Shown here: positions 40,483 to 49,043 of the stretch, piece after piece
Layout of the letters: each line of letters opens with the position of its first letter
How positions within the stretch are numbered: position 1 is the first letter of the stretch
NCBI RefSeq assembly: GCF_000308435.1
Contig: NZ_BAFR01000002.1
Location: 27,688-91,687 of the forward strand
Direction of reading: 5' to 3'
Source: Nocardia araoensis NBRC 100135
GTDB taxonomy: Bacteria; Actinomycetota; Actinomycetes; Mycobacteriales; Mycobacteriaceae
DNA: 64,000 nucleotides
Notes under the pieces: model-generated
Database searches by the model: none
What the model was told of the DNA's origin: nothing
What the model saw: only the letters and a program-made list of their open reading frames with translations
Translations under genes and position numbers: made by a program

Positions 40483-41007
40483 TCAGCTCTGTGCCCGCCG
40501 CCGTGCGGACACAGCCCGGCGTGCCTCCTTCAGCCGCGCTCGCACCACGTCGGGATCGTCTTCGGCATCGATATCCACAGTCGTCGCCGCGATTGCTTCG
40601 TACTGTCGCAACTTGCGCGCTTGCTGGTACTCCAGCACATCATGCAACCGCAGACGGTGACGAGAACCGATACGCTCGGCAGCCAGTTCGCCGCGCTCGA
40701 TCAGTTTGATGACCGTCGGCCTGCTGACGCCCAGCAGGTCGGCTGCCTGCTGCGAGGTCAGCGTCATGCTGCGCGGCGCGACAGTTACCGCCTTGCCGGC
40801 CTGCATCGCCGTGACCACCTGCACCAGTGCCTCGTGCACTTCAGGCGGCAGCTCGATTCGATCGCTCTCACTCGCGCCGACCAGCGCGTAGCGCACCGAG
40901 GGCTGCGGACCCTGCGAGATGGCGTGCGAGATCAGGAAGTCCAGCAGCGAGGGCAACGCTTGAATGTGTTCCGGCACGAAGGTCCGTGCTTCGACCGCCG
41001 CGGTCAT
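40483..41007 (-). CDS. HTH (excisionase-type) DNA-binding antitoxin
   Basis: A 174-residue protein with a MerR/excisionase-like helix-turn-helix at about 82-130: MTLTSQQAADLLGVSRPTVIKLIERGEL followed by RHRLRLHDVLEYQ. The N-terminal 75 residues are helical and may bind the toxin, and the C-terminus is basic (RLKEARRAVSARRRA). Such proteins pair with PIN-domain toxins and autoregulate. The promoter just upstream contains two direct TTTCGAAT repeats that are good operator candidates. The ATG follows GGAGG. Confidence 0.82.
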   Translation of the reverse strand: MTAAVEARTFVPEHIQALPSLLDFLISHAISQGPQPSVRYALVGASESDRIELPPEVHEALVQVVTAMQAGKAVTVAPRSMTLTSQQAADLLGVSRPTVIKLIERGELAAERIGSRHRLRLHDVLEYQQARKLRQYEAIAATTVDIDAEDDPDVVRARLKEARRAVSARRRAQS

Positions 41008-41051
41008 GTCTGTACCTCCATTCTCACATCAACCGAAAAAGTCGCAAGATG

Positions 41052-41068
41052 TTTCGAATCTTTCGAAT
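41052..41068. promoter_or_regulatory. Direct repeat, candidate operator of the toxin-antitoxin operon
   Basis: TTTCGAAT occurs at 41052-41059 and 41061-41068, each with a palindromic TTCGAA core, 45 bases upstream of the antitoxin ATG in an AT-rich stretch. Confidence 0.5.
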
Positions 41069-41151
41069 AAAGCATCGCACGCGGTCCATGTGTTGTCGAG
41101 AGAAAGGAGGGACACAGTTCGGCGAAGACTCGTATCGACAGCGCTCGGTAA

Positions 41152-41982
41152 TCAGCGGAAGCGGGTGAGTGGGCGGCACGGGGAAGGGGCGGGCACGTCT
41201 CCTCGGAGGAAGGACGTCGGCGGCACGCCCATCAGGCTGCGGAAATCGGCCGTCAGGTGGGATTGGTCGTAGTAGCCCGTGCCTGCGGCGATGTCTGCCC
41301 ACGGGGTGTTGTCCGCGCGGGACAACACGCGCCGGACGCGGGCGATGCGCGCGAAGTGTTTGGGGGAGACGCCGATTCCACTGGTGAACAGGTTGCGGAG
41401 TTGGCGTTCGCTGACGGAGACGCGTGCGGCGAGTTCCGCGACGGGCAGCGGGTGATCGGCGGTGATGGCGGCGACGGCGGTCGTGAGCAAGCGGCGGCGT
41501 GCGCGCTGGGCCGGGTCGTCGGGGATGCGGCGCGGTAGCTCGTTCTCCAGGTACGGCACGACCTCGTCGTGCTCGAGTTCGATCAGCTCGGCGGCCAGGT
41601 GCGCGACCGGGCCGGGTAGGTCGTTCAGTCGCGTCACCCGATCGGTCAGGTCCGCCGCCGACACCCCGAGCAGCGCGGGCACAGCACCCGGCGCCAGCCG
41701 CAGGCGCACACAGCCTGCGGGTTTGCTCGCACGCGAGTAGCTCGCCTTGGTCTGCGGCCCGACGACGAGTGCGACGCGGCTTTCGCCCGCATCCCCGTGC
41801 TCGGCGCGCAGCACGATCGTGGTGGCCGTCTGCGGAACGTGCGCGAACGGCTCGGACAGGTCGAGAACGGTCGGGATGCGGCCGAGTTCGGCCAGCCACG
41901 GCCGCAGCGACTCCGGTGCGGGCTCGGACGTCTCCACCAGGTCGGCGGTCACGACGCGCGGCAGGGTGGTCACGCGATCCAC
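41152..41982 (-). CDS. AraC family transcriptional regulator
   Basis: A 276-residue regulator with a beta-rich N-terminal sensor domain (about 1-170) and a double helix-turn-helix AraC domain (about 170-262). Typical blocks are VAELAARVSVSERQLRNLFTSGIGVSPKHFARIARVRRVL and WADIAAGTGYYDQSHLTADFRSLMGVPPTSFLR. Effector unknown. It is divergent from an NmrA-like reductase, with an inverted repeat between them, so it probably controls that gene. The GTG at 41982 is used; a second GTG three codons later is possible. Confidence 0.88.
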   Translation of the reverse strand: MDRVTTLPRVVTADLVETSEPAPESLRPWLAELGRIPTVLDLSEPFAHVPQTATTIVLRAEHGDAGESRVALVVGPQTKASYSRASKPAGCVRLRLAPGAVPALLGVSAADLTDRVTRLNDLPGPVAHLAAELIELEHDEVVPYLENELPRRIPDDPAQRARRRLLTTAVAAITADHPLPVAELAARVSVSERQLRNLFTSGIGVSPKHFARIARVRRVLSRADNTPWADIAAGTGYYDQSHLTADFRSLMGVPPTSFLRGDVPAPSPCRPLTRFR

Positions 41983-41997
41983 TGTAGGCAGTCACAG

Positions 41998-42016
41998 TCC
42001 GGCCATGTGTGCCGGA
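41998..42016. promoter_or_regulatory. Inverted repeat in AraC/NmrA intergenic region
   Basis: TCCGGC-N7-GCCGGA (41998-42003 and 42011-42016) lies between the divergent AraC and NmrA-like genes; a candidate operator by position. Confidence 0.35.
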
Positions 42017-42058
42017 ATTTCCTAGAGACCTGCACGAACGCCCGGCACGGTAATCCAC

Positions 42059-42922
42059 ATGATCGTGATCACGGGTGCGACCGGCACCATCGGCAGTGAA
42101 ATCGTCCGGCAGTTGAGCGAGCGGGGAGTATCCGTCCGCGCCGTTACCAGGGATCCGAACCGGGCGCAGGTTCCGGAAGGCGTCGAGGTGGTCCGCGGCG
42201 ATTACACCGACCTCGCGTCCATGGCGGAGGCGATGGCCGGTGCGGAGGCCGCGTTCATCGTCGGCGTGCTCGGTCCGGAGTATGTGGCGGCCGACCGCGC
42301 GCTCATCACGACCGCCCGGGATGCGGGGGTAGCGAGGATCGTCAAACTGTCCGCGATCGGCACCGGTGATGCCGGGCTCGGCCGTGTCGGAACCTGGCAT
42401 CTGCCCGGGGAGCAGGCCGCACGCGAAAGCGGAGTGGACTGGACGATTCTGCGCCCCAGCTCCTTTGCCTCCAACACCCTGAGCTGGGCAGCCGCGATTC
42501 GTGCCGGCCAACCGGTGCCGAATATGACCGGCTCCGCCGCACAGGGTGTGATCGATCCCCGTGACGTCGCCGGTGTCGCCGCCGAGGCATTGATTTCCGC
42601 TGAGCACGCGGGCCGGATCTACACCCTCACGGGGCCGGAATTGCTCACTACCCACGATTTGGCCGCCACTTTGGCCACCGTGACCGGTCGTGCGGTCGAG
42701 GTCACCGACATTCCGGAAAGTGAAGCGCGGCAACACATGCTCTCGTCGGGGTTGTCCGCCGAATTCGCGGACGGTGCGCTGGCGGGGCAAGCGTATGTGC
42801 GTGCGGGACACAACGCGATCGTCACCGACGACGTGCGGCGGGTTCTCGGGCGGGCGCGGACTTTCGCCGAATGGGCCGCCGACAATGTGCGGGCATTCGC
42901 CGCCGTTGTGGGCACTCCGTAG
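42059..42922 (+). CDS. NmrA-like NAD(P)-binding oxidoreductase
   Basis: A 287-residue atypical SDR. The dinucleotide motif ITGATGTIGSEIVRQL starts at residue 4 (GxxGxxG). The family blocks RAVTRDPNRA, GAEAAFIVGVLG, RIVKLSAIG, TILRPSSFASN and DPRDVAGVAAEAL follow. NmrA/azoreductase-like proteins lack the Tyr-xxx-Lys site and act as redox sensors or quinone/azo reductases. The ATG begins the motif directly. It is divergent from the AraC regulator, which is probably its regulator. Confidence 0.9.
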   Translation: MIVITGATGTIGSEIVRQLSERGVSVRAVTRDPNRAQVPEGVEVVRGDYTDLASMAEAMAGAEAAFIVGVLGPEYVAADRALITTARDAGVARIVKLSAIGTGDAGLGRVGTWHLPGEQAARESGVDWTILRPSSFASNTLSWAAAIRAGQPVPNMTGSAAQGVIDPRDVAGVAAEALISAEHAGRIYTLTGPELLTTHDLAATLATVTGRAVEVTDIPESEARQHMLSSGLSAEFADGALAGQAYVRAGHNAIVTDDVRRVLGRARTFAEWAADNVRAFAAVVGTP

Positions 42923-43027
42923 GGTATATGTGATTGGCCTCACATCGAATTGCCGAACGCTGCCCGCTCGGCAAGGGTGACATGACTGGCCGCATGGTCA
43001 GCGCGCTTACACGAAAAGGGGATTCGG

Positions 43028-43372
43028 ATGCGTCGACGGGTCATGACGGTCTTGGTCGCGCTCGTAGCGGGAGGTTCGGCGGCGGCGTTCGGCGGGGCGA
43101 GTGCCTCGGCGGTCGCGGTGAACCCGTTCCCCGGCGGCACGGAGGTCTACTTCGACAACGCGGAATCCGCGGCGATCGCGAACCTGAACCTCGGCCCGGC
43201 GCTGAGTCAGGTGGCCGTCGCCTGGTCGCCGGGAGCGAAAGCGCTTCTCGGCGAAGGCATCACCGACCACGCCCGGTGGGCCGGCGAATCTCCGACCGGC
43301 GGGGTGTCGATCGAGGTGTACGGGACGTTCATCCAACCCTCGCTGGTCACGGTCACCACGCTGCGCGGCTGA
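43028..43372 (+). CDS. Small secreted protein
   Basis: A 114-residue protein with a Sec signal peptide: MRRRVMTVLVALVAGGSAAAF, cleavage probably after ASASA near residue 27-30. The mature part of about 85 residues is VAVNPFPGGTEVYFDNAESAAIANLNLGPALSQ followed by a beta-rich region (VAVAWSPG, VSIEVYGTFI, LVTVTTLRG). It has no cysteines. Actinobacteria have many such small exported proteins of unknown function; no family is assigned. The ATG follows AAAAGGGG. Confidence 0.72.
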   Translation: MRRRVMTVLVALVAGGSAAAFGGASASAVAVNPFPGGTEVYFDNAESAAIANLNLGPALSQVAVAWSPGAKALLGEGITDHARWAGESPTGGVSIEVYGTFIQPSLVTVTTLRG

Positions 43373-43580
43373 GCTATTTTTCCGTTTCGGAATTCGATGT
43401 GCCAGGGGTATGCTCGCCCATGGCGTTATGCGCATGCATTGCCGGATTCCGCTGTGTTCGAGCGCAGGGCTCGGGCAGCGGCTGCGAGCAGGCATGCGGC
43501 GAGACATCTGGCCGCCGGATGCCGCGCGACCCGCATTGCGCCTTCGGTGAGCGCCGACATGAAGACCTCCTGGCGGATGC

Positions 43581-43617
43581 CCGGACGGGACGACACTACG
43601 TGTGCCGTCCCGTCCGG
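43581..43617. terminator. Terminator between secreted-protein gene and copA
   Basis: CCGGACGGGACG (43581-43592) pairs with CGTCCCGTCCGG (43606-43617), with an inner ACAC/GTGT pair. On the plus strand TGTTTCGTTTA follows. It lies just past the copA stop. Confidence 0.7.
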
Positions 43618-43625
43618 TGTTTCGT

Positions 43626-45872
43626 TTATCGGGCTGTCGAGCGGAAGCCGCGCAGCCGCAGGCTGTTGCTGACCACGAACACCGAGGAGAACGCCATCGC
43701 GGCGCCCGCGAGCATCGGGTTCAGCAGGCCCGCCATGGCCAGCGGAATCGCGGCCACGTTGTAGGCGAAGGCCCAGAACAGGTTGCCCTTGATGGTCGTG
43801 AGGGTGCGGCGGGACAGGCGGATCGCGTCCGCCGCCGCCCGCAGATCGCCGCGGACCAAGGTCAGATCGCCCGCCTCGATGGCCACGTCGGTGCCGGTGC
43901 CCATGGCCAGGCCCAGGTCGGCCTGGGCCAGCGCCGCGGCGTCGTTCACGCCGTCGCCCACCATCGCGACCACTTTGCCCTCGGACTGCAACCGCTTCAC
44001 GGTGTCGACCTTGTCCTGCGGCAGCACCTCCGCGATCACCTCATCGATGCCGACCTGTGCGGCGATCGCGTCGGCGGCGGCCCGGTTGTCGCCGGTCAGC
44101 ATGATCGGGGTCAGCCCGAGGGCGCGCAGCTGCGAAATCGCCTCGGCCGAGGTCGGTTTCACTGCGTCGGCCACCACGAGCACGCCGCGCGCCTTGCCGT
44201 CCCAGCCGACCGCGACGGCGGTCTTTCCTTCGGCTTCCGCCGCGCGCATCGCCCGGGTCAGGTCGTCGTCGAGGTGCTGCGACCAGTCGGCGAGCAGCCG
44301 CGCGCGGCCGACGACCACCGCGTGGCCGTCCACCATGCCCTGTACGCCCAGGCCCTCGACGTTCGCGAAATCCTCGACCGGCTTCAGCTCACCCACCCGC
44401 TCGCGGGCGCCCTTGGCGATGGCTTGCGCGATCGGGTGCTCGGAGGAATCCTCCAGCGCTCCGGCCAGTTCCAGAATCCGCTCGTCCTGCTCGCCCTCGG
44501 CCGCGACGACATCGAGCAGCGTCATCTTGCCCGCGGTGACGGTGCCGGTCTTGTCCAGCACGATCGTGTCCACCCGCCGGGTCGACTCCAGCACTTCCGG
44601 GCCCTTGATCAGGATGCCCAGCTGCGCGCCGCGTCCCGTGCCGACCATGAGAGCGGTCGGCGTGGCCAGCCCGAGCGCGCACGGGCAGGCGATGATCAGC
44701 ACCGCCACCGCGGCGGTGAACGCCGCCGCCACCGAGCCACCGGTGCCGAGCCAGAAGCCGAGCGTCGCGACCGACAGCGCGATGACGATCGGCACGAAGA
44801 TCCCGGAGATCCGGTCGGCCAGCCGTTGCGCCTGCGCCTTGCCGTTCTGCGCGTCTTCGACGAGCTTCGCCATCTGCGCCAGCTGGGTGTCGGATCCGAT
44901 TCTGGTGGCGCGAACGGCGATCCGGCCGCCCACGTTGACGGTCGCGCCGACCACCGCGTCGTCGGGGCCGACCTCCACCGGCACCGACTCACCGGTGAGC
45001 ATCGAGGCGTCGACGGCCGATGAGCCTTCCACCACGATGCCGTCGGTGGCGATCTTCTCGCCCGGTCGCACCACGAACCGGTCGCCGACCGTCAGCTGCT
45101 CGACCGGGATACGCACCTCGGTTCCGTTGCGCAGTACCGAGACCTCCTTGGCCCCCAGCTCGAGCAGGGCACGCAGCGCCGCGCCCGCCCGCCGCTTGGC
45201 GCGCGCCTCGAAGAAGCGTCCGGCCAGGATGAACGTGGTGACGCCCGCCGCGGCCTCCAGGTAGATGCTGCCCGTTCCGTCCATCCGCGAGATGGTGAAC
45301 TCGAACGGGTGCGTCATGCCCGGCGTGCCCGCGGTGCCCCAGAACAGGGCGTACAGCGACCAGCCCAGCGCGGCCAGCGTCCCCATCGAGATCAGGGTGT
45401 CCATGGTCGCGGTGCCGTGGCGCAGGTTGGTCCATGCCGCGCGGTGGAACGGCAGCGCGCCCCACACCACTACCGGCGCGGCCAAGGTCAGCGACAGCCA
45501 CTGCCAGTTGGTGAACTGCAAGGCCGGGATCATCGCCATGGCGATCACCGGCACCGACAGCACCACCGAGACCAGCAGACGGGTGCGCAGGGCCGCGGCG
45601 GGATCTTCCTCGGTGGCGACTTCCTGCGGCTTCGGAGGCGCGGGCAGGGCGGCGCTGTAGCCGGCCTGTTCGACGGTGGCGATCAGTTCGTCCGGCGAGA
45701 CCTCGCCGGTGAATTCGACCCTGGCCTTCTCGGTGGCGTAGTTCACGGTCGCGGTGACGCCGTCGAGCTTGTTGAGCTTCTTCTCGATCCGGGCGGCGCA
45801 GGACGCGCAGGTCATTCCACCGATCACGAGTTCGACCTGCCCGGAGGGCGGCGGTTGTGTCGCGGTGGTCAT
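43626..45872 (-). CDS. copA: Copper-translocating P1B-type ATPase
   Basis: A 748-residue heavy-metal ATPase. An N-terminal HMA domain has MTCASC (about 20-25). Eight membrane helices follow, with CPC in the sixth ([13 protein letters not shown]), the phosphorylation site DKTGT, the HP motif ([10 protein letters not shown]), TGDN and the hinge [10 protein letters not shown]. The CPC plus the helix 7-8 residues YNVAAIPLA and [16 protein letters not shown] mark a Cu+ exporter (P1B-1). It pumps cytosolic Cu+ outwards, using the chaperone CopZ encoded upstream. Third gene of a copZ-secreted protein-copA operon with a CsoR-type operator. The ATG follows GGAG. Confidence 0.97.
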   Translation of the reverse strand: MTTATQPPPSGQVELVIGGMTCASCAARIEKKLNKLDGVTATVNYATEKARVEFTGEVSPDELIATVEQAGYSAALPAPPKPQEVATEEDPAAALRTRLLVSVVLSVPVIAMAMIPALQFTNWQWLSLTLAAPVVVWGALPFHRAAWTNLRHGTATMDTLISMGTLAALGWSLYALFWGTAGTPGMTHPFEFTISRMDGTGSIYLEAAAGVTTFILAGRFFEARAKRRAGAALRALLELGAKEVSVLRNGTEVRIPVEQLTVGDRFVVRPGEKIATDGIVVEGSSAVDASMLTGESVPVEVGPDDAVVGATVNVGGRIAVRATRIGSDTQLAQMAKLVEDAQNGKAQAQRLADRISGIFVPIVIALSVATLGFWLGTGGSVAAAFTAAVAVLIIACPCALGLATPTALMVGTGRGAQLGILIKGPEVLESTRRVDTIVLDKTGTVTAGKMTLLDVVAAEGEQDERILELAGALEDSSEHPIAQAIAKGARERVGELKPVEDFANVEGLGVQGMVDGHAVVVGRARLLADWSQHLDDDLTRAMRAAEAEGKTAVAVGWDGKARGVLVVADAVKPTSAEAISQLRALGLTPIMLTGDNRAAADAIAAQVGIDEVIAEVLPQDKVDTVKRLQSEGKVVAMVGDGVNDAAALAQADLGLAMGTGTDVAIEAGDLTLVRGDLRAAADAIRLSRRTLTTIKGNLFWAFAYNVAAIPLAMAGLLNPMLAGAAMAFSSVFVVSNSLRLRGFRSTAR

Positions 45873-45906
45873 CGTGGGTGCTCCGTTCTGTGCGGCGGTC
45901 GGCGGG

Positions 45907-46842
45907 TCAGTGCGCGTGGCCGTCCGGCGCCTGCTGCTGACCAGTGTGTTCGTTGTGGCTCGAGGCGTCTACGGCGGGGGTACCCGGCGCGACGGTCAAG
46001 GTGAATTCGGCGGTGCGGACCACGCCGTCGTGCTGGAAGTCGAGGAACAGGCGGTAGTCGCCCGCGCTCGGCGCCGTGACGGCGAAGGTGATGCCGGGGC
46101 CTGCCGCGGTCACGCCGTCGCCGGGGTGGCCTTCCGGATGGACGTGCAGGTAGCCCAGATCGGCGGCGCGCAGCGCCACCAGGTGGCCGTAAGCGCCGAG
46201 GTAGGGCTGCAAGTCGGTAACCGGCTTGCCCGCGCGGCGCACCGACAGCGTCACCGTCGAAGCGCGGCCGGGGACGACGGTGCCGTCCAGCGTGACGGTG
46301 TAGTCGCCCACGCTGGTGGTGGCGGCCGCCGCGGGCAGCTGCTGGGGGTCGTAGACGCCCGCGACCAGCAGGTCCGCGCCGAGGGTCAGGTTATCGCCGC
46401 CCTCCGGAGTGAAGTCGGCGAACACGCGGTAGTCACCGGCGCGGCTGAGGTCGAGCGGGACGCTCCAGGTGCCGTCGGGGCCGAGCACCGGGTGGACGTG
46501 CTGGAAGGCGGCCATATCGCGGCGCACGACGATCAGGTGCAGATCCTTCTCGTGGCTGCGCACGTACCGGGTGACGGGCTTTCCGTCCCGGTCGAGGATG
46601 GTGAAGCGCAGCGGTACGTTCGCCGCGGCGGTCGCCCGGGTGGTCTCCAGCCGCAAGGTGTAGCCGCGGTCGGTCGCCATGATTCCTCCAGGTAGTTCGT
46701 GGGCCTCGCCCGGAACGGTCTCGTGCGCTGTCGAGTCGTGGGCGGCGGGTTCCGGCCCGATGGCCGCGCCGGCCGCGAGGGCGATCCCGAAGACCGCGGC
46801 GAGGCCGGCGGCGAAAGCGCCGAATTTGATGGTGGCGTTCAT
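45907..46842 (-). CDS. Exported copper-operon protein with His-rich motifs
   Basis: A 311-residue extracytoplasmic protein. Residues 1-30 are an uncleaved or cleaved signal helix ([22 protein letters not shown]). Then come two beta-sandwich-like halves, each with a histidine motif: AFQHVHPVL in the first and [11 protein letters not shown] in the second. The C-terminus is [16 protein letters not shown], a likely metal-binding tail. Such proteins are common between copZ and copA in actinobacteria and probably bind or buffer copper outside the membrane; the exact role is unknown. 34 bases separate it from copA. The ATG follows GGAG. Confidence 0.78.
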   Translation of the reverse strand: MNATIKFGAFAAGLAAVFGIALAAGAAIGPEPAAHDSTAHETVPGEAHELPGGIMATDRGYTLRLETTRATAAANVPLRFTILDRDGKPVTRYVRSHEKDLHLIVVRRDMAAFQHVHPVLGPDGTWSVPLDLSRAGDYRVFADFTPEGGDNLTLGADLLVAGVYDPQQLPAAAATTSVGDYTVTLDGTVVPGRASTVTLSVRRAGKPVTDLQPYLGAYGHLVALRAADLGYLHVHPEGHPGDGVTAAGPGITFAVTAPSAGDYRLFLDFQHDGVVRTAEFTLTVAPGTPAVDASSHNEHTGQQQAPDGHAH

Positions 46843-46858
46843 CGGAGTGCTCCGTCCG

Positions 46859-47065
46859 TCAGCCCGCGACCGCGTAGCCGGCGCGAGCCACGGCCGCGGC
46901 GACTTCGGTGCGCTCGATCGGGGTCGCGCTCTCGACGGTCACTCGTCCGTCGGCGAGATCGACGGCCACCGCCTCGACGCCGGAGATGCGGCCGATCTCG
47001 GTGCGGACCGAGGCGGCGCAGCCGCCGCAGGTCATGCCGGTGACGGTCACGGTGGTGGTGCTCAT
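46859..47065 (-). CDS. copZ: Copper chaperone CopZ
   Basis: A 68-residue single HMA domain with the copper site MTCGGC (Met11 to Cys16). The ferredoxin-like fold is complete: VTVTGMTCGGCAASVRTEI, VEAVAVDLADGRVTVES and TEVAAAVARAGYAV. It carries Cu+ in the cytoplasm to CopA. It is the first gene of the operon, behind a CsoR-type operator at 47106-47125; AGGAGG precedes the ATG. Confidence 0.94.
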   Translation of the reverse strand: MSTTTVTVTGMTCGGCAASVRTEIGRISGVEAVAVDLADGRVTVESATPIERTEVAAAVARAGYAVAG

Positions 47066-47105
47066 GGTCGGTGTCCTCCTGCTGGTACGTCTGCTTCTCG
47101 GTTTC

Positions 47106-47125
47106 TACCCTACCCCCCTAGGGTA
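47106..47125. promoter_or_regulatory. CsoR-type copper operator
   Basis: TACCCTACCCCCCTAGGGTA is a 7-bp inverted repeat (TACCCTA/TAGGGTA) around a C6 tract. This G/C-tract palindrome is characteristic of CsoR/RcnR-family operators. It lies 41 bases upstream of the copZ ATG, so copper should induce the operon. No csoR gene is in the window. Confidence 0.75.
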
Positions 47126-47153
47126 TAGAGATGTCAAGCTCGGGACAGACAAA

Positions 47154-47185
47154 AGCCCGGCCCGCGACGAATCGCGGACCGGGCT
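47154..47185 (-). terminator. Intrinsic terminator of the AhpD-like gene
   Basis: On the minus strand AGCCCGGTCCGCGA-TTCG-TCGCGGGCCGGGCT forms a near-perfect hairpin and is followed by TTTTG. It separates the AhpD-like gene from the copper operon. Confidence 0.85.
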
Positions 47186-47197
47186 GTGCGGTCGGGA

Positions 47198-47944
47198 TCA
47201 GCGGTAGGTCACCAGTGCGACGGCGGGTGCCGAGACCACTTGCACGTCGGCCGAATCGGATACCTTGACGTGCAGGAACCCGCCCTCGATCGCGATGTGG
47301 ACATCGTCGACGGTGCGTGTGGCCCGGCCCTCCCTGTCCACCAGGGAGTAGCCGTCGACCAGGACGACCTTGCTCGCGGGCCGCCATTTCGCTTCCATTG
47401 CCGTGCCTTTCGTCGGTGCCGCGGGCGGGAAGTCGAGCTCCGGCTCGGCGACATGGTTGAAGTAGTTGGACAAGACGTTCAGTGCGACGTGGCCGACGAT
47501 CTCGCTCAGTTCGGCGTCGCTGACGCCACCGGCGCGCGCCGAGGCCAGCGCGGCGTCGTCGATCCGGCCGCGGGTGCGGAGCACGTCCCTGGCGACGTGC
47601 AGGATCGCGTCGGCGTGCGGGTCCTCGGCGCGCGCGGCGCGGGTGTCGGCGATCGCCTGCTCGGTGAAGCCCATCCGGTCGGCGCGCATGGTGTGCGCGG
47701 CGGTGCAGTAATCGCAGCCGTTCTCGCTGGCGACCAGCAAGGCGAGTTGCTCGCGCGCTCGGGCCGAAAGCTTCCCCTTGGTCAGCGCGTCGCGCAGGTT
47801 CAGGTATCCGCGCAGGGTGGCGGGACTGTTCGCCATGGCGGCGTAGAGATTCGGGACCCGGCCCAGTTGACGTTGTACCTCGGCCAGCAGATCGGACTGC
47901 TCGGCGTCGGCGGAGTCGGTGGACACAAGGGGCAGGCGGGACAT
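47198..47944 (-). CDS. AhpD-like/carboxymuconolactone decarboxylase family protein with C-terminal extension
   Basis: A 248-residue protein. Residues 1 to about 175 are an AhpD-like CMD domain with the redox motif CDYC (Cys77, Cys80) and His84 (CDYCTAAH); LGRVPNLYAAMANSP and ALNVLSNYFNHVAEPE are characteristic. These proteins act as alkylhydroperoxidases. Residues 181-248 are an extra beta-rich segment (WRPASKVVLVDGYSLVDREG, VVSAPAVALVTYR) not usual in the family. The ATG follows GGAGG. It is divergent from a TetR regulator, with two copies of an operator between them. Confidence 0.85.
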   Translation of the reverse strand: MSRLPLVSTDSADAEQSDLLAEVQRQLGRVPNLYAAMANSPATLRGYLNLRDALTKGKLSARAREQLALLVASENGCDYCTAAHTMRADRMGFTEQAIADTRAARAEDPHADAILHVARDVLRTRGRIDDAALASARAGGVSDAELSEIVGHVALNVLSNYFNHVAEPELDFPPAAPTKGTAMEAKWRPASKVVLVDGYSLVDREGRATRTVDDVHIAIEGGFLHVKVSDSADVQVVSAPAVALVTYR

Positions 47945-47965
47945 CGAAGCCTCCAGCTCGACAAG

Positions 47966-47984
47966 ATGGTACCGATCGGTGCCG
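47966..47984. promoter_or_regulatory. TetR operator, copy 1
   Basis: ATGGTACCGATCGGTGCCG contains a perfect ACCGATCGGT palindrome within GGTACC...GGTGCC. It recurs with two changes exactly 60 bases to the right. Confidence 0.65.
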
Positions 47985-48025
47985 AATTCGAACGGTACTA
48001 CTTGGTTCCATATCGGTCAACTGGG

Positions 48026-48044
48026 ATGGTACTGATCGGTTCCG
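48026..48044. promoter_or_regulatory. TetR operator, copy 2
   Basis: ATGGTACTGATCGGTTCCG matches copy 1 at 17 of 19 positions and lies just before the TetR gene's -10 element, so it probably mediates autoregulation. Confidence 0.65.
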
Positions 48045-48050
48045 TTCTGC

Positions 48051-48056
48051 TACCGT
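48051..48056 (+). promoter_or_regulatory. -10 element of leaderless TetR promoter
   Basis: TACCGT is followed by six bases and the ATG at 48063. Confidence 0.5.
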
Positions 48057-48062
48057 GGTGTC

Positions 48063-48617
48063 ATGCCAACCCAGGCCAAGCAGCGTTTGCTCACCACGGC
48101 GGAAGAGCTGTTCTACGCCGAAGGCATTCGTGCCGTCGGTATCGATCGCCTGCTCCAGGAGTCCGGCGTGGGCCGGGCGTCCTTCTATCGCCACTTCGCG
48201 AGCAAGGACGACCTGGTGGTGGCGGTGCTGGAGGATCGCGATCGCCGGTGGCTGGACTGGCTGCGTGAATCCGTCGAGCAGACCGGCGACCCGACCGCCC
48301 GCCCGCTCGCGGTCTTCGACGCACTGGCCCAGCGATTCGCCCGCAACGACTTTCGCGGCTGCGCGTTCATCAACACCATGGTCGAGGTCGCCGATCGGGA
48401 GAGCGCGGCACATCGGGTCGCCGATCGGCACAAGCGCCGCGTGATCGAATACCTGAACGAACTGCTCGCCGAAGCGGGACGATCCGACGCCGAGGAGTTG
48501 GCCGCCGAACTCGCGCTGCTGGTCGACGGCGCGATCGTCACCGCGGTCCGTGAGGGCACCCCGGAGGCGGCCCATCGTGCGCGCACCATCGCGGAGCGGC
48601 TGCTCGCGACGCAATGA
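48063..48617 (+). CDS. TetR family transcriptional regulator
   Basis: A 184-residue repressor. The HTH region is AEELFYAEGIRAVGIDRLLQESGVGRASFYRHFASKDDLV (about 10-52). The C-terminal domain contains AFINTMVEVADRESAAHRVADRHKRRVIEYL, typical of the TetR_C_33-like subgroup that often controls adjacent AhpD- or oxidoreductase-type genes. The ATG starts a leaderless mRNA. Two nearly identical palindromes in the divergent region with the AhpD-like gene strongly suggest that it represses both genes. Confidence 0.9.
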   Translation: MPTQAKQRLLTTAEELFYAEGIRAVGIDRLLQESGVGRASFYRHFASKDDLVVAVLEDRDRRWLDWLRESVEQTGDPTARPLAVFDALAQRFARNDFRGCAFINTMVEVADRESAAHRVADRHKRRVIEYLNELLAEAGRSDAEELAAELALLVDGAIVTAVREGTPEAAHRARTIAERLLATQ

Positions 48618-49043
48618 GAGTTGGCGTACTACCGCCGATCTGCATGCGGTCGACTCGCTCGCAGTGATCGGGCCCGTGGCGGGTACCTGCTTCGTGGCTA
48701 CGCTTCATGAACTCGTCGCGGGACGGTCGGGCGTCGTGGCGATCTCGAAGCGCCACCCGGATCGCTGAGCGGCGCCCGGGGTAGTCATCGCAGACCCGCG
48801 TCGTGGCGACTGCGGCCGTTGGGCGAGTTCACCGGCGTGCCACCGGTGGAGCGGGGCCTCGCTGGTCGCCGCGGCGATCGGTTCGGCGGGCGCGGCCGAC
48901 CCGGTGCGCACTGGTCGCAACCGCGCTCCGTCGCCGGACGGCCTTGGTCGCAGCGGTCGAATGCCCGGTGCGGGTAGTGCGGTGGCGGGCATGCGCACCG
49001 GGTGCCGCCCCGCTGACTCATCGCGGAGCGGCACCCGCTGGGA
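48618..49043. other. 426-bp stretch without a recognisable gene
   Basis: Between the TetR gene and the convergent hydroxylase gene. Open frames exist on both strands but are Arg/Pro-rich, lack ribosome sites and look like GC-rich noise. The right end is a hairpin (49000-49036). Confidence 0.6.
49000..49036. terminator. Hairpin downstream of the fatty-acid-hydroxylase-family gene
   Basis: GGGTGCCGCCCCGC (49000-49013) pairs with GCGGAGCGGCACCC (49023-49036) with one mismatch and a 9-base loop. Confidence 0.5.

Noticed and set aside
41024..42943. 639-codon minus-strand open frame across the AraC/NmrA-like genes
   Set aside because: It crosses two divergent, well-supported genes and has no coherent domain; it is a frame artefact.
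48618..49043. Several overlapping short open frames in the TetR-hydroxylase gap
   Set aside because: All are Arg/Pro-rich, lack ribosome sites and show no domain; they look like GC-rich noise.
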